A DNA stretch of 64,000 nucleotides from Kosakonia oryzendophytica (GTDB taxonomy: Bacteria; Pseudomonadota; Gammaproteobacteria; Enterobacterales; Enterobacteriaceae), in NCBI RefSeq assembly GCF_900094925.1, contig NZ_FMAY01000007.1:124001-188000 (forward strand), read 5' to 3'. A program made the position numbers and the translations under genes. This document shows, piece by piece, positions 9,106 through 17,653 of this stretch (its first letter is position 1; each line of letters begins with the position of its first letter). The notes under the pieces were generated by a model. That model saw nothing but the letters and a program-made list of their open reading frames with translations, was not told where the DNA came from and did not search any database.

Positions 9106-9918
9106 TTATCCTCCGAACAAGCGTTTGAGGAAACCTTTCTTCTCTTCTTCAATGAAGCGGAAAGGACGATCTTCTCCTAACAGACGTTCCACGGCATCCG
9201 CATAAGCTTTACCGGCGTCTGCGTTAGCATCCAGGATAACCGGCTCACCCTGGTTCGACGCGCGTAACACGGACTGATCTTCCGGGATCACGCCAACCAG
9301 TTTGATTCGCAGGATTTCCAGCACATCTTCCATGCTCAGCATGTCACCGCGGTTAACCCTCCCGGGGTTATAACGGGTCAACAACAGGTGCTCTTTAATC
9401 GGTTCTTCACCATTTTCGGCGCGGCGTGACTTCGACGCAAGAATACCGAGAATGCGGTCAGAGTCACGTACTGACGACACTTCCGGGTTGGTGGTGATAA
9501 TGGCTTCATCGGCGAAATAGAGCGCCATCAGTGCGCCGGTTTCGATACCCGCAGGGGAGTCGCAGACAATGAAATCGAAATCCATTTTCTTCAGGTCTTC
9601 GAGTACTTGTGCTACGCCTTCACGGGTCAGCGCATCTTTGTCGCGGGTCTGCGATGCCGGAAGAATATAGAGATTTTCGGTGCGTTTATCTTTGATCAAC
9701 GCCTGGTTCAGCGTTGCATCACCCTGGATGACGTTGACGAAATCGTACACGACACGGCGTTCGCAGCCCATGATGAGATCCAGGTTGCGCAGTCCAATAT
9801 CGAAATCGATAACGACGGTTTTCTTGCCCTTCTGGGCTAAACCAGTAGCGATGGCCGCGCTGGAGGTTGTCTTGCCAACGCCCCCTTTACCCGAAGTAAC
9901 AACAATAATGCGTGCCAT
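9106..9918 (-). CDS. minD: MinD, septum-site-determining ATPase
   Basis: This 270-residue deviant Walker ATPase (ParA/MinD family) binds membrane in its ATP form and recruits MinC and MinE. The deviant Walker A motif KGGVGKTTS (residues 11-19) has the signature Lys11 and the catalytic Lys16. Walker B-like FDFIVCDSPAG follows around residue 115-125. The C-terminal amphipathic membrane-targeting helix is EEKKGFLKRLFGG. It is the middle gene of the operon, with 22 nt from minC and 3 nt to minE. Confidence 0.98.
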   Translation of the reverse strand: MARIIVVTSGKGGVGKTTSSAAIATGLAQKGKKTVVIDFDIGLRNLDLIMGCERRVVYDFVNVIQGDATLNQALIKDKRTENLYILPASQTRDKDALTREGVAQVLEDLKKMDFDFIVCDSPAGIETGALMALYFADEAIITTNPEVSSVRDSDRILGILASKSRRAENGEEPIKEHLLLTRYNPGRVNRGDMLSMEDVLEILRIKLVGVIPEDQSVLRASNQGEPVILDANADAGKAYADAVERLLGEDRPFRFIEEEKKGFLKRLFGG

Positions 9919-9940
9919 AGGAGTTCCTTGTTAAAAGGGC

Positions 9941-10633
9941 TTAATTTAAGGGTTGAATTGTCAAAGCGTTGTCCGCTAACCGCAAACGTGCCGCTTTGCC
10001 ATAATAATCGGCCGGGATTTGATCGCTCAGCCAGTATTCTCCCGCGATGGAAACCAGCTCCGGCGTGAGGTGGGTGCAAAAAATTTGTGCCTCGCGATCG
10101 CCGCTTGCTCCCGCCAGCGCTCGCCCGCGCATCATGCCATAGACATGAATATTGCCATCGGCAATCAGTTCAGCGCCTGCGCTGACGTGGCTGGTGACAA
10201 TCAGATCACAGTGTGGTGCATAAATCCGCTGACCGGAACGCACCGGGGCGTCAATCAAACGTGTTTTTGTGACCGGTGTAACAATCGGAGCGGGTTCAGG
10301 ATCGATGGCCTTACGTGGCGCTTTCTCTTTACCTTCTGTCAGTATGGGTAGCCCGGCACGCTCGATTTCCGCTTTCAATTCGCTGTCTTTACAGCCGCTA
10401 ATACCCACGATGCGCAGGCCGGTTTCGGTAATACTCTGCTGCAGCCGGGGCCAATTAACCGGACCTTCCAGCGTGGAGACATTGATGACAACGGGAGCAT
10501 GCTGCAAAAAAGCAGGAGCCTGAGCGATTTTGTCTTCTAACGCCTGACGAATAACCTCGGGTTTTGCATCATGCAAATGAACCACTGATAAGGTAAAACT
10601 ACTGCCTTTTAGCTCGATGGGCGTGTTTGACAT
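9941..10633 (-). CDS. minC: MinC, FtsZ-antagonising division inhibitor
   Basis: This 230-residue division inhibitor prevents Z-ring formation away from mid-cell when recruited by MinD. The start is the ATG at 10633 ([20 protein letters not shown]), matching E. coli. A longer in-frame extension to 10726 is not family-supported. The N-terminal FtsZ-interacting domain spans about residues 1-110, a Pro/Lys-rich linker follows (about 112-128), and the C-terminal beta-helix contains [15 protein letters not shown] and [20 protein letters not shown], the conserved MinD-binding surface. It is the first gene of minCDE and is divergent from ycgL. Confidence 0.96.
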   Translation of the reverse strand: MSNTPIELKGSSFTLSVVHLHDAKPEVIRQALEDKIAQAPAFLQHAPVVINVSTLEGPVNWPRLQQSITETGLRIVGISGCKDSELKAEIERAGLPILTEGKEKAPRKAIDPEPAPIVTPVTKTRLIDAPVRSGQRIYAPHCDLIVTSHVSAGAELIADGNIHVYGMMRGRALAGASGDREAQIFCTHLTPELVSIAGEYWLSDQIPADYYGKAARLRLADNALTIQPLN

Positions 10634-10756
10634 CCTGACCTTACTCATTTTGCTATTATCACTCGATCGTTGAGTGATATTCCGAAGACTATCAGGCATG
10701 TTATAGTCACTATTATATTCAGGCAAGTAACCACCCGCTAATTCCGAGTAATAAGT

Positions 10757-11032
10757 ATGTTTTGTGTGATCTATCGAAGTGCCCGTCGTGAACAGACTTA
10801 TCTTTATGTCGAAAAAAAAGACGATTTTTCACGTGTACCGGAAGCATTAATGCAGAGTTTTGGTCCACCGCAGTTGACGATGCTTTTTCCGCTCGACGGT
10901 CGTAAAAAATTGGCTGGCGCGGATTTGGATAAAGTAAAAGAAGCATTGGTCACGCAAGGCTATTATTTGCAGTTGCCGCCACCGCAGGAAAATTTATTGA
11001 AGGAACATCTCGCAGGTTTAGGTAAACAATAA
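10757..11032 (+). CDS. ycgL: YcgL, UPF0745 family protein
   Basis: This 91-residue protein contains [20 protein letters not shown] at its start and [20 protein letters not shown] in the middle, the conserved core of the YcgL family. No biochemical role is known. It is divergent from minC with 123 nt between the starts, as in E. coli, and is followed by a terminator. Confidence 0.92.
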   Translation: MFCVIYRSARREQTYLYVEKKDDFSRVPEALMQSFGPPQLTMLFPLDGRKKLAGADLDKVKEALVTQGYYLQLPPPQENLLKEHLAGLGKQ

Positions 11033-11049
11033 ATCCGATACGGGAAAGG

Positions 11050-11070
11050 ACGGCTCTTTGAGCCGTTTCT
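11050..11070 (+). terminator. Rho-independent terminator after ycgL
   Basis: The stem ACGGCTC/GAGCCGT (11050-11056, 11060-11066) has a TTT loop and is followed by TTTCTTATTT. It lies 17 nt after the ycgL stop. Confidence 0.8.
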
Positions 11071-11179
11071 TATTTGGACCTTCGATACAGGCAGCAATGC
11101 CTGGGGATTTGACAAACAGCCGGGTGGCGCGGATAGTCATTTTTCGCTCATGTTCAATGTGTTACCGGAGGTGGAATAA

Positions 11180-11839
11180 ATGTATCAGCATCACAACTGG
11201 CAGGGCGCTCTGCTGGATTACCCGGTGAGTAAAGTGGTTTGTGTTGGCAGTAACTATGCGAAACATATTAAGGAAATGGGGAGCGCTACCCCGGAAGAGC
11301 CGGTCCTGTTTATTAAACCCGAAACGGCGTTGTGCGATATCCGCCAGCCGCTGGCCCTGCCGCAGGATTTTGGTTCTGTGCATCATGAAGTGGAACTGGC
11401 GGTGCTGATTGGTGCAACGCTGCGTCAGGCCACGGAAGAACATGTCCGTAAGGCTATAGCCGGATACGGTGTGGCGCTGGATCTCACGCTTCGCGATCTG
11501 CAAAGTAAAATGAAGAAAGCCGGGCAACCGTGGGAAAAAGCCAAAGGTTTTGATAATTCATGCCCGATTTCGGGCTTTATCCCGGCGGCGGAGTTTGCCA
11601 GCGACCCGCAAAACACGACGCTTGGCCTGAAAGTGAATGGCCAGGTTCGTCAGCAAGGCACCACTGCCGATATGATCCACAAAATCGTGCCACTGATTGC
11701 GTATATGAGCCGCTTTTTCACGCTGAAAGCAGGCGATGTGATCCTGACAGGAACACCCGAGGGCGTCGGCCCGCTGCAAAGCGGTGATGAGCTCGATGTA
11801 AGCTTTGACGGTCTTTCACTGACGACCCGCGTACTGTGA
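11180..11839 (+). CDS. ycgM: YcgM, fumarylacetoacetate hydrolase family protein
   Basis: This 219-residue enzyme belongs to the fumarylacetoacetase (FAH) C-terminal domain superfamily, which includes acylpyruvases and oxaloacetate tautomerases. The physiological substrate of YcgM is not settled. The fold signatures are VVCVGSNYAKHIKEMG near the start, the metal-binding HHEVELAVLIG (His-x-Glu and Glu about residue 70), LDLTLRDLQ with the third acidic ligand, and GDVILTGTPEGVGPLQSGD near the end. A GGAGGTGG ribosome-binding site precedes the ATG. A 9-bp hairpin (11845-11869) lies between this gene and ycgN. Confidence 0.92.
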   Translation: MYQHHNWQGALLDYPVSKVVCVGSNYAKHIKEMGSATPEEPVLFIKPETALCDIRQPLALPQDFGSVHHEVELAVLIGATLRQATEEHVRKAIAGYGVALDLTLRDLQSKMKKAGQPWEKAKGFDNSCPISGFIPAAEFASDPQNTTLGLKVNGQVRQQGTTADMIHKIVPLIAYMSRFFTLKAGDVILTGTPEGVGPLQSGDELDVSFDGLSLTTRVL

Positions 11840-11844
11840 TACAG

Positions 11845-11869
11845 TTTGCCGCCTGGAACGGGCGGCAAA
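11845..11869 (+). terminator. Hairpin between ycgM and ycgN
   Basis: The perfect 9-bp repeat TTTGCCGCC/GGCGGCAAA has a 7-nt loop and begins 6 nt after the ycgM stop. There is no T-tract, so it may be a weak terminator or an mRNA-stabilising stem. Confidence 0.45.
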
Positions 11870-11917
11870 ACTTGCATCCGCATGCCAGACTGGTTATAAG
11901 GTGCTCCCTGGATTTCA

Positions 11918-12379
11918 ATGGCGGATTTTATCATGAACGACACTCCTTTCTGGCAAAGCAAGACTCTCGACCAAATGACGGACGCGGAGTGGGAGTCGTT
12001 ATGTGATGGCTGCGGGCAGTGCTGTCTGCATAAGCTGATGGATGAAGACACCGACGAGATCTACTTTACCAATGTCGCCTGTCGTCAGTTGAATATCAAA
12101 ACCTGCCAGTGTCGTAACTATGAGCGCCGGTTCGAGTATGAACCTGATTGCATCAAACTGACCCGCGAAAATCTCCCGACTTTTGAATGGCTGCCGCCGA
12201 GCTGCGCTTACCGTCTACTGGCCGAGGGGAAAGCGTTACCGCTGTGGCACCCGTTGCGCACCGGCTCCAAAGCGGCAATGCACGCCGAACGCATTTCCGT
12301 GCGCCATATTGCCGTAAAAGAGTCTGAAGTTCGCGACTGGCAGGAGCACATTTTAAACAAACCTGAGTGGGCGGATTGA
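11918..12379 (+). CDS. ycgN: YcgN, UPF0260 Cys-rich protein
   Basis: This 153-residue YkgJ/UPF0260 family protein is recognised by its cysteine cluster: [12 protein letters not shown] (about residues 30-41), then [20 protein letters not shown] and EPDCIKLT. This arrangement suggests an Fe-S or zinc site, but the function is unknown. The ATG at 11918 gives the E. coli length. An internal ATG at 11933 (MNDTPFW) is the alternative. It converges with the small membrane-protein gene at 12383-12670, 3 nt away. In E. coli and Salmonella other genes (hlyE or umuDC) follow here, and none is present in this window. Confidence 0.92.
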   Translation: MADFIMNDTPFWQSKTLDQMTDAEWESLCDGCGQCCLHKLMDEDTDEIYFTNVACRQLNIKTCQCRNYERRFEYEPDCIKLTRENLPTFEWLPPSCAYRLLAEGKALPLWHPLRTGSKAAMHAERISVRHIAVKESEVRDWQEHILNKPEWAD

Positions 12380-12382
12380 CGC

Positions 12383-12670
12383 TCAGACACCCCAGAACAG
12401 GTCGATAATCACCGATGCGATAAGCAGCCAGCAGGGCAGAGAAAAGTAAAAAACGCCTCGCTTGTCACGGCTGCTTTTGATTATCAGCAGGCCAGCAAAC
12501 GTCAATAGCAGCACCGCGATCCAGATTGCCGTGAGGAGCTGGCTGGGCGCGACAATATGCAGCGCGACAAAGAGAAGAAAAGAGGACGTGATGGTATAGA
12601 GTCTGATTTTCTTTATAAACAGTAGCGTACCCAACGCAAAGTAAATCAGCGCGATTATCCCGGCGGTCAT
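12383..12670 (-). CDS. Small hydrophobic membrane protein, unrecognised
   Basis: This 95-residue ORF is almost entirely hydrophobic. Three putative transmembrane segments are visible: residues about 3-18 (AGIIALIYFALGTLLF), about 27-62 (possibly two helices broken by HIVAPSQLL) and about 74-93 (FSLPCWLLIASVIIDLFWG). Short basic stretches (KKIR, KSSRDKR) lie between them. It resembles a small inner-membrane protein. I do not recognise a family. It converges on ycgN with 3 nt separation. It could be specific to this genus. Confidence 0.6.
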   Translation of the reverse strand: MTAGIIALIYFALGTLLFIKKIRLYTITSSFLLFVALHIVAPSQLLTAIWIAVLLLTFAGLLIIKSSRDKRGVFYFSLPCWLLIASVIIDLFWGV

Positions 12671-12837
12671 GCATTTCCCTTTTACCCGATGGATCAGGGC
12701 CGTTACCTTACACGCCGTCTACGAGAGCAGGCAACCTTTTGCGTGCGTATGGGGTCGTGTGGGTTGTAAAAGCGCAGCGATGTCAGGTCGATGAACTTGA
12801 AGCCACTACGCTATGGACTGGCATCGGGAAGGTAATC

Positions 12838-12864
12838 AAAAAAAAACGCTCCCGAGGGAGCGTT
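12838..12864 (-). terminator. Rho-independent terminator of dsbB
   Basis: The stem AACGCTCC/GGAGCGTT (12845-12852, 12857-12864) has a 4-nt loop, and the A-tract at 12838-12846 becomes a U-tract on the minus strand. It starts 3 nt after the dsbB stop. Confidence 0.88.
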
Positions 12865-12867
12865 CTG

Positions 12868-13398
12868 TTAGCGACCGAAGAGATCGCGTTTTTTCGGTTT
12901 GAACGGTTGGGCAATCAGCACCAACAGCGCAACGACCAGGTAAGCGACAAAAATGCCCAGCAGCCACTGCGGCATCTCCAGCGTCAGAAACGACCATTGA
13001 CGCTCAGCGCAGTCGCCGGATGCGACAAACACTTGCGGGAGCCATTTATCCAGCGGCAGCCACGTCGGAAAACGGGCAGCAAAATCGCAGGTCATAAACG
13101 GGGAAGGATGCAACTGAATCATCGTATGTTCCCAGGCAAGCTGGATGCCGCGCCACGCGCTGTAGATCCAGATTGCCAGAGCGACGTAACGCAGCGGCGT
13201 TTTTGGCGCGATCGCGCCGACAATGCCGGCACCCATCACGCCAAATAACGCGCTGCGTTCATAAATACAGAGTACGCAAGGTTTCAGCAGCATGACATGC
13301 TGGAACCACAGCGCGACCATTTCAAGTGCAAACGCCGTCAGCGCCATTAATAACCATGCGCCGCGCCCGCGCGAGCACTTGTTCAAGTATCGCAACAT
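12868..13398 (-). CDS. dsbB: DsbB, disulfide bond formation quinone reductase
   Basis: This 176-residue inner-membrane protein reoxidises the periplasmic oxidant DsbA and passes electrons to quinone. The start is the ATG at 13398 ([15 protein letters not shown]), which has AGGGAA six nt upstream. The ATG at 13404 is too close to that site. The redox pairs are present: Cys41-Val-Leu-Cys44 in [12 protein letters not shown], and the second loop pair in [10 protein letters not shown] and ASGDCAERQ. Four transmembrane helices are apparent. In E. coli nhaB follows upstream, but here the next gene is fadR. Confidence 0.96.
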   Translation of the reverse strand: MLRYLNKCSRGRGAWLLMALTAFALEMVALWFQHVMLLKPCVLCIYERSALFGVMGAGIVGAIAPKTPLRYVALAIWIYSAWRGIQLAWEHTMIQLHPSPFMTCDFAARFPTWLPLDKWLPQVFVASGDCAERQWSFLTLEMPQWLLGIFVAYLVVALLVLIAQPFKPKKRDLFGR

Positions 13399-13731
13399 AA
13401 TCATTTCCCTGGGAGATGCTTTGAAAAGGCAGTGTAAACGAAATCTATGTACAGGCCACTAGCGGCAGGCAAAATAATACGTAATTGAATGTTTATCATG
13501 CGAAAAGTCAAACCAGACCACGAAGCGATGTTATATCCGGTAAAAAATAACCAACATTACTTGCTGTATCAGTTTCGGATGAAAGCCATATGACTTATGA
13601 GGTTAAGCGCAGCTAAATAGTCAAAATGGCGTACCGATCCCCTTTTTTCTTCTTTTCGCATGCTACCTGCCCCCGGCGGGGTCTGGTATGATGAGTGCTC
13701 TTTGCTAATGCTGTGTAATGGAAATCTCACT
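13399..13731. other. dsbB-fadR intergenic region lacking nhaB
   Basis: These 333 nt hold the fadR promoter (near 13681-13700) and the dsbB upstream region. I see no ORF and no recognisable remnant of nhaB, the roughly 1.5-kb Na+/H+ antiporter gene that lies between dsbB and fadR in E. coli. Apart from the promoter elements nothing can be assigned. Confidence 0.7.
13681..13697 (+). promoter_or_regulatory. fadR promoter with overlapping FadR-like site
   Basis: GTCTGGTATGATGAGTG contains the extended -10 element TGGTATGAT. It also matches the fadD-type FadR site at most positions: CTGGTA at 3-8, G at 10 and TGAGT at 12-16. Binding of FadR here would give autoregulation. The site similarity is seen directly, and the regulation is inferred. 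Confidence 0.6.
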
Positions 13732-14451
13732 ATGGTCATTAAGGCGCAGAGCCCGGCGGGTTTCGCGGAAGAGTATATCATTGAAAGTATCTGGAATAAT
13801 CGCTTCCCTCCGGGATCCATTCTTCCTGCTGAACGCGAGCTCTCTGAACTGATTGGCGTCACCCGTACCACATTGCGTGAAGTTTTACAGCGACTGGCCC
13901 GTGATGGCTGGCTCACTATTCAGCATGGCAAACCCACCAAAGTGAATAACTTCTGGGAAACATCGGGTCTGAATATTCTGGAAACGCTGGCGCGTCTCGA
14001 TCACGAAAGTGTTCCACAATTGATCGACAACTTGTTGTCAGTGCGTACCAACATTTCCACTATTTTTATTCGTACTGCTTTCCGTCAGCATCCTGATGAC
14101 GCGTTGAAAGTGCTGGCCAGTGCGCGCGAGGTGGAAGACCACGCTGACGCGTTTGCTGAACTGGATTACAACGTTTTCCGCGGGCTGGCTTTTGCCTCCG
14201 GTAATCCGATTTACGGGTTGATCCTTAACGGCATGAAAGGGTTGTACACGCGCATTGGCCGCCATTACTTCTCCAGTCCGGAAGCACGTAGTCTGGCGCT
14301 GGGTTTCTATCATAAGCTGGCGGAAGTGTGTGAGCACGCGCAGCACGATCAGGTTTATGAGCTGGTGCGTCGCTACGGCCATGAGAGCGGTGAAATCTGG
14401 CACCGGATGCAAAAAACGATGCCAGGCGATTTGGCCTTACAAGGGCGATAA
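13732..14451 (+). CDS. fadR: FadR, fatty-acid metabolism regulator
   Basis: This 239-residue GntR-family regulator represses fad beta-oxidation genes and activates fabA/fabB until long-chain acyl-CoA binds. The ATG at 13732 gives the E. coli N-terminus [20 protein letters not shown], while an upstream in-frame ATG at 13660 lies before the promoter. The winged helix-turn-helix lies in residues 30-70 ([33 protein letters not shown]). The C-terminal acyl-CoA-binding helical domain contains [15 protein letters not shown] and [20 protein letters not shown]. Its target operator before fadD is also in this window. Confidence 0.97.
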   Translation: MVIKAQSPAGFAEEYIIESIWNNRFPPGSILPAERELSELIGVTRTTLREVLQRLARDGWLTIQHGKPTKVNNFWETSGLNILETLARLDHESVPQLIDNLLSVRTNISTIFIRTAFRQHPDDALKVLASAREVEDHADAFAELDYNVFRGLAFASGNPIYGLILNGMKGLYTRIGRHYFSSPEARSLALGFYHKLAEVCEHAQHDQVYELVRRYGHESGEIWHRMQKTMPGDLALQGR

Positions 14452-14460
14452 GCAAAGATA

Positions 14461-14486
14461 CCCCTCTGCGGCGCAGAGGGGATTTC
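14461..14486. terminator. Hairpin between convergent fadR and ycgB
   Basis: The 9-bp perfect stem CCCCTCTGC/GCAGAGGGG (14461-14469, 14473-14481) has a 3-nt loop and is followed by only ATTT. It lies between two convergent genes and plausibly terminates both. The weak T-tract lowers confidence. Confidence 0.65.
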
Positions 14487-14488
14487 CG

Positions 14489-16021
14489 TTACAGCGTGTT
14501 AGAGCGTTGCGGGCAGCGTTCTAACAGTTCCACGCTACCGTCTTCGTTTTGCTGCTCCAGCAGCACATCAAATCCCCACAGCCGATGCACATGCTTCAGA
14601 ACTTCGCGACGACCTTTATCCAGCGGCGCGCGATTGTGCGGAATGTAACGCAGTGTCAACGAGCGATCGCCGCGTAAATCCACGTTCCAGACCTGAATAT
14701 TCGGCTCCAGGTTGCTCAGATTGTACTGCGACGACAGTTTGTTGCGGATCTCCCGGTAGCCCTCTTCGTTATGAATGGCCGCTATCTCCAGATAGTTGTT
14801 GCGATCGTCATCCAGTACGGTAAAGAAGCGGAAATCCCGCATCACTTTTGGCGACATAAACTGGCTGATAAAGCTTTCGTCCTTGAAGTCGCGCATTGCG
14901 AAATGCAACGTCTCCAGCCAGTCGGAACCGGCAATATCCGGGAACCAGTACTTATCTTCATCGGTCGGCGACTGACAGATTCGTTTGATGTCCTGGAACA
15001 TGGCAAAGCCCAGCGCATAAGGGTTGATGCCGCTATACCACGGGCTGTTATACGGTGGCTGGAACACCACATTGGTATGGCTGTGCAGGAACTCCAGCAT
15101 AAAGCGGTCGGTGACTTTGCCTTCGTCATACAAGTGGTTAAGGATGGTATAGTGCCAGAACGTCGCCCATCCTTCGTTCATCACCTGAGTCTGTTTCTGC
15201 GGGTAAAAATACTGGCTGACTTTGCGCACAATGCGCAGGATTTCGCGCTGCCACGGCTCCAGTAGCGGGGCGTTTTTCTCCATAAAGTAGAGCAGGTTTT
15301 CCTGCGGCTCTGCCGGGTAGCGACGCGCCTGGGCCACCGCCACCTCTTCGTCGCGTTTCGGCAACGTACGCCACAGCATATTCACCTGGCTTTGCAGATA
15401 CTCCTCGCGGCTTTTCTGGCGCGCTTTCTCCTCCTGCAGCGAGATTTTCTGCGGGCGTTTATAGCGATCCACGCCGTAGTTCATTAGTGCATGACAGGAG
15501 TCGAGCAATTTTTCGACTTCGTCCACGCCATAACGCTCTTCGCAATCGGTAATGTATTTACGGGCAAAGATCAGGTAATCGACAATCGAACTGGCGTCGG
15601 TCCAGCTGCGGAACAGATAGTTATTTTTGAAAAACGAGTTATGCCCGTAGCAGGCATGCGCCATCACCAGTGCCTGCATAGTAATGGTGTTCTCTTCCAT
15701 CAGGTAAGCGATGCAGGGATTCGAGTTGATGACAATTTCATAAGCCAGACCTTGCTGACCATGTTTGTAAAGGCGTTCCGTCTCGATGAATTTCTTACCG
15801 AACGACCAGTGAGGGTAGTTAATTGGCATACCTACGCTTGAGTAGGCATCCATCATTTGTTCTGAGGTGATCACTTCGATTTGATGCGGATAGGTATCCA
15901 GCCGGTAGAGTTTCGCCACCCGGTCGATCTCTGCCAGGTAAACATCCAGCAGATCGAAAGTCCAATCGGGTCCATCGCTCAGACGAATAGAATCCTTATT
16001 CATTGAGTCAATCGTAGCCAT
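14489..16021 (-). CDS. ycgB: YcgB, SpoVR family protein
   Basis: This 510-residue cytoplasmic SpoVR-family protein has the same length as E. coli YcgB. SpoVR is needed for spore cortex formation in Bacillus, while the role in Enterobacteriaceae is unclear. The proteins are often linked with YeaG kinase and YeaH in stationary-phase functions. Conserved segments include YPHWSFGKKFIETERLYKHG, AHACYGHNSFFKNNYLF and QVMNEGWATFWHYTILNHLY, with conserved histidines and acidic residues that could bind metal. The gene is divergent from dadA. Confidence 0.93.
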   Translation of the reverse strand: MATIDSMNKDSIRLSDGPDWTFDLLDVYLAEIDRVAKLYRLDTYPHQIEVITSEQMMDAYSSVGMPINYPHWSFGKKFIETERLYKHGQQGLAYEIVINSNPCIAYLMEENTITMQALVMAHACYGHNSFFKNNYLFRSWTDASSIVDYLIFARKYITDCEERYGVDEVEKLLDSCHALMNYGVDRYKRPQKISLQEEKARQKSREEYLQSQVNMLWRTLPKRDEEVAVAQARRYPAEPQENLLYFMEKNAPLLEPWQREILRIVRKVSQYFYPQKQTQVMNEGWATFWHYTILNHLYDEGKVTDRFMLEFLHSHTNVVFQPPYNSPWYSGINPYALGFAMFQDIKRICQSPTDEDKYWFPDIAGSDWLETLHFAMRDFKDESFISQFMSPKVMRDFRFFTVLDDDRNNYLEIAAIHNEEGYREIRNKLSSQYNLSNLEPNIQVWNVDLRGDRSLTLRYIPHNRAPLDKGRREVLKHVHRLWGFDVLLEQQNEDGSVELLERCPQRSNTL

Positions 16022-16340
16022 TAGCGCGCCCTCGTTGTTAACAACACTCTCTGTATGGAGCGTCTCATTTCAAGCATAGAACACGCAATAAAATATGTGG
16101 CTAAGCCATAGGTTTTTCTTCGCGATTTTTTCTTCTTGAGGTGACGTAGGAAGGCTATTTTGTAGTTTTTTATTCTGTGCTTAAAAGGCGTTCAGCAGGA
16201 GATGCTAAATACGTTCAGCCCTTGTAATAGGGCGAACCTGTGAGGGGTGTCACCATAAAAAAGGCATATGTTGAATAATATTTTCACCTAGGTTATCAAT
16301 TTGTAATTAGATGATTGTGCTTTACTCATGGGAGAGGGAT
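16022..16340. other. ycgB-dadA divergent promoter region
   Basis: This 319-nt gene-free stretch is AT-rich. A CRP-like site (16239-16254) is the only specific element I can support. In E. coli dadAX is controlled by Lrp and CRP, so further Lrp sites are likely but cannot be placed by eye. Confidence 0.6.
16239..16254 (+). promoter_or_regulatory. CRP-like binding site upstream of dadA
   Basis: TGTGAGGGGTGTCACC fits the consensus TGTGA-N6-TCACA with one mismatch, about 87 nt before the dadA start. CRP activation of dadAX is known in E. coli. Use of this exact site is inferred. Confidence 0.7.
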
Positions 16341-17639
16341 ATGCAAGTTGTTGTCTTAGGAAGCGGCGTCGTGGGCGTCACCAGCGCATGGTATCTGCGT
16401 CAGGCGGGTCATGACGTGACGGTGATAGATCGGCAGCCTGGTCCTGCGCAGGAGACCAGCGCCGCGAATGCAGGGCAAATTTCACCCGGCTATGCCGCGC
16501 CCTGGGCTGCGCCTGGCGTGCCGCTGAAAGCTATAAAATGGATGTTTCAGCGTCATGCGCCGCTGGCCATCAGTCTGGACGGCACATCATCACAGTTAAA
16601 ATGGATGTGGCAAATGTTGCGTAACTGTGACACCCGCCACTATATGGAAAACAAAGGACGTATGGTGCGTCTGGCGGAATACAGTCGCGACTGTCTGAAA
16701 CTGCTACGGGAAACCACCGGGATTCAGTACGAAGGGCGGCAGGGCGGTACATTGCAACTGTTTCGCACTGCTGAACAGTATGAAAATGCGACCCGCGATA
16801 TCGCTGTTTTGCAGGATGCCGGTGTGCCCTACCAATTGCTGGAGGCGGCACGTCTGGCGGAGGTTGAACCTGCGTTGGCGGAAGTGGCGGGGAAACTGAC
16901 GGGTGGGCTGCGCTTGCCCAATGATGAAACTGGCGACTGCCAGCTCTTTACCCAACATCTGGCGCAGATGGCCGCTCAGGCAGGAGTGGTGTTCCGCTTT
17001 AACACACCGGTGGATCGCCTGCTGTATGAAGGGGAGAAAATCTACGGCGTGAAATGCGGCGACGAGGTGATCAAAGCCGATGCCTACGTGATGGCGTTTG
17101 GATCCTGGTCCACCGGTTTACTGAAAGGGATTGTTGATATTCCGGTCTATCCGCTCAAAGGCTACTCTTTGACTATCCCGATTGCACAAGAAGATGGCGC
17201 ACCGGTATCGACCATTCTCGATGAGACTTACAAAATTGCCATTACCCGTTTTGACCAACGCATCCGCGTCGGCGGAATGGCGGAAATTGTGGGTTATAAC
17301 ACCGAACTGCTGAAGCCGCGTCGTGAAACACTGGAGATGGTGGTACGTGACCTGTTTCCACGCGGTGGCCACGTTGAGCAGGCTACCTTCTGGACGGGTT
17401 TGCGTCCTATGACTCCGGACGGCACACCTGTTGTCGGGCGTACTCCGTTTAAAAATCTGTGGCTCAATACCGGACACGGTACGCTGGGCTGGACAATGGC
17501 CTGCGGTTCCGGTCAGTTGATAAGCGATCTGATTTCCGGCACGACACCCGCGATTCCGTCTGATGATCTTGGCGTGGCGCGCTATCTGCCGGGTTTTACA
17601 CCTGCGCGTGCGCAGCACTTACACGGCGTTCATAACTGA
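16341..17639 (+). CDS. dadA: DadA, D-amino acid dehydrogenase
   Basis: This 432-residue FAD-dependent membrane-associated dehydrogenase oxidises D-alanine and other D-amino acids to the oxo acid plus ammonia, feeding electrons to the respiratory chain. The start is the ATG at 16341 after GGGAGAGGG. The N-terminal dinucleotide-binding motif [20 protein letters not shown] (GxGxxG at residues 7-12) is followed by the conserved [20 protein letters not shown] and the C-terminal [19 protein letters not shown]. It pairs with dadX 14 nt downstream in the alanine catabolic operon. Confidence 0.97.
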   Translation: MQVVVLGSGVVGVTSAWYLRQAGHDVTVIDRQPGPAQETSAANAGQISPGYAAPWAAPGVPLKAIKWMFQRHAPLAISLDGTSSQLKWMWQMLRNCDTRHYMENKGRMVRLAEYSRDCLKLLRETTGIQYEGRQGGTLQLFRTAEQYENATRDIAVLQDAGVPYQLLEAARLAEVEPALAEVAGKLTGGLRLPNDETGDCQLFTQHLAQMAAQAGVVFRFNTPVDRLLYEGEKIYGVKCGDEVIKADAYVMAFGSWSTGLLKGIVDIPVYPLKGYSLTIPIAQEDGAPVSTILDETYKIAITRFDQRIRVGGMAEIVGYNTELLKPRRETLEMVVRDLFPRGGHVEQATFWTGLRPMTPDGTPVVGRTPFKNLWLNTGHGTLGWTMACGSGQLISDLISGTTPAIPSDDLGVARYLPGFTPARAQHLHGVHN

Positions 17640-17653
17640 TATAAGGAATAGTG

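Noticed and set aside
12739-13248. Plus-strand ORF of 169 aa antisense to dsbB
   Set aside because: It crosses the dsbB terminator and has no ribosome-binding site or family resemblance, while DsbB on the other strand is certain.
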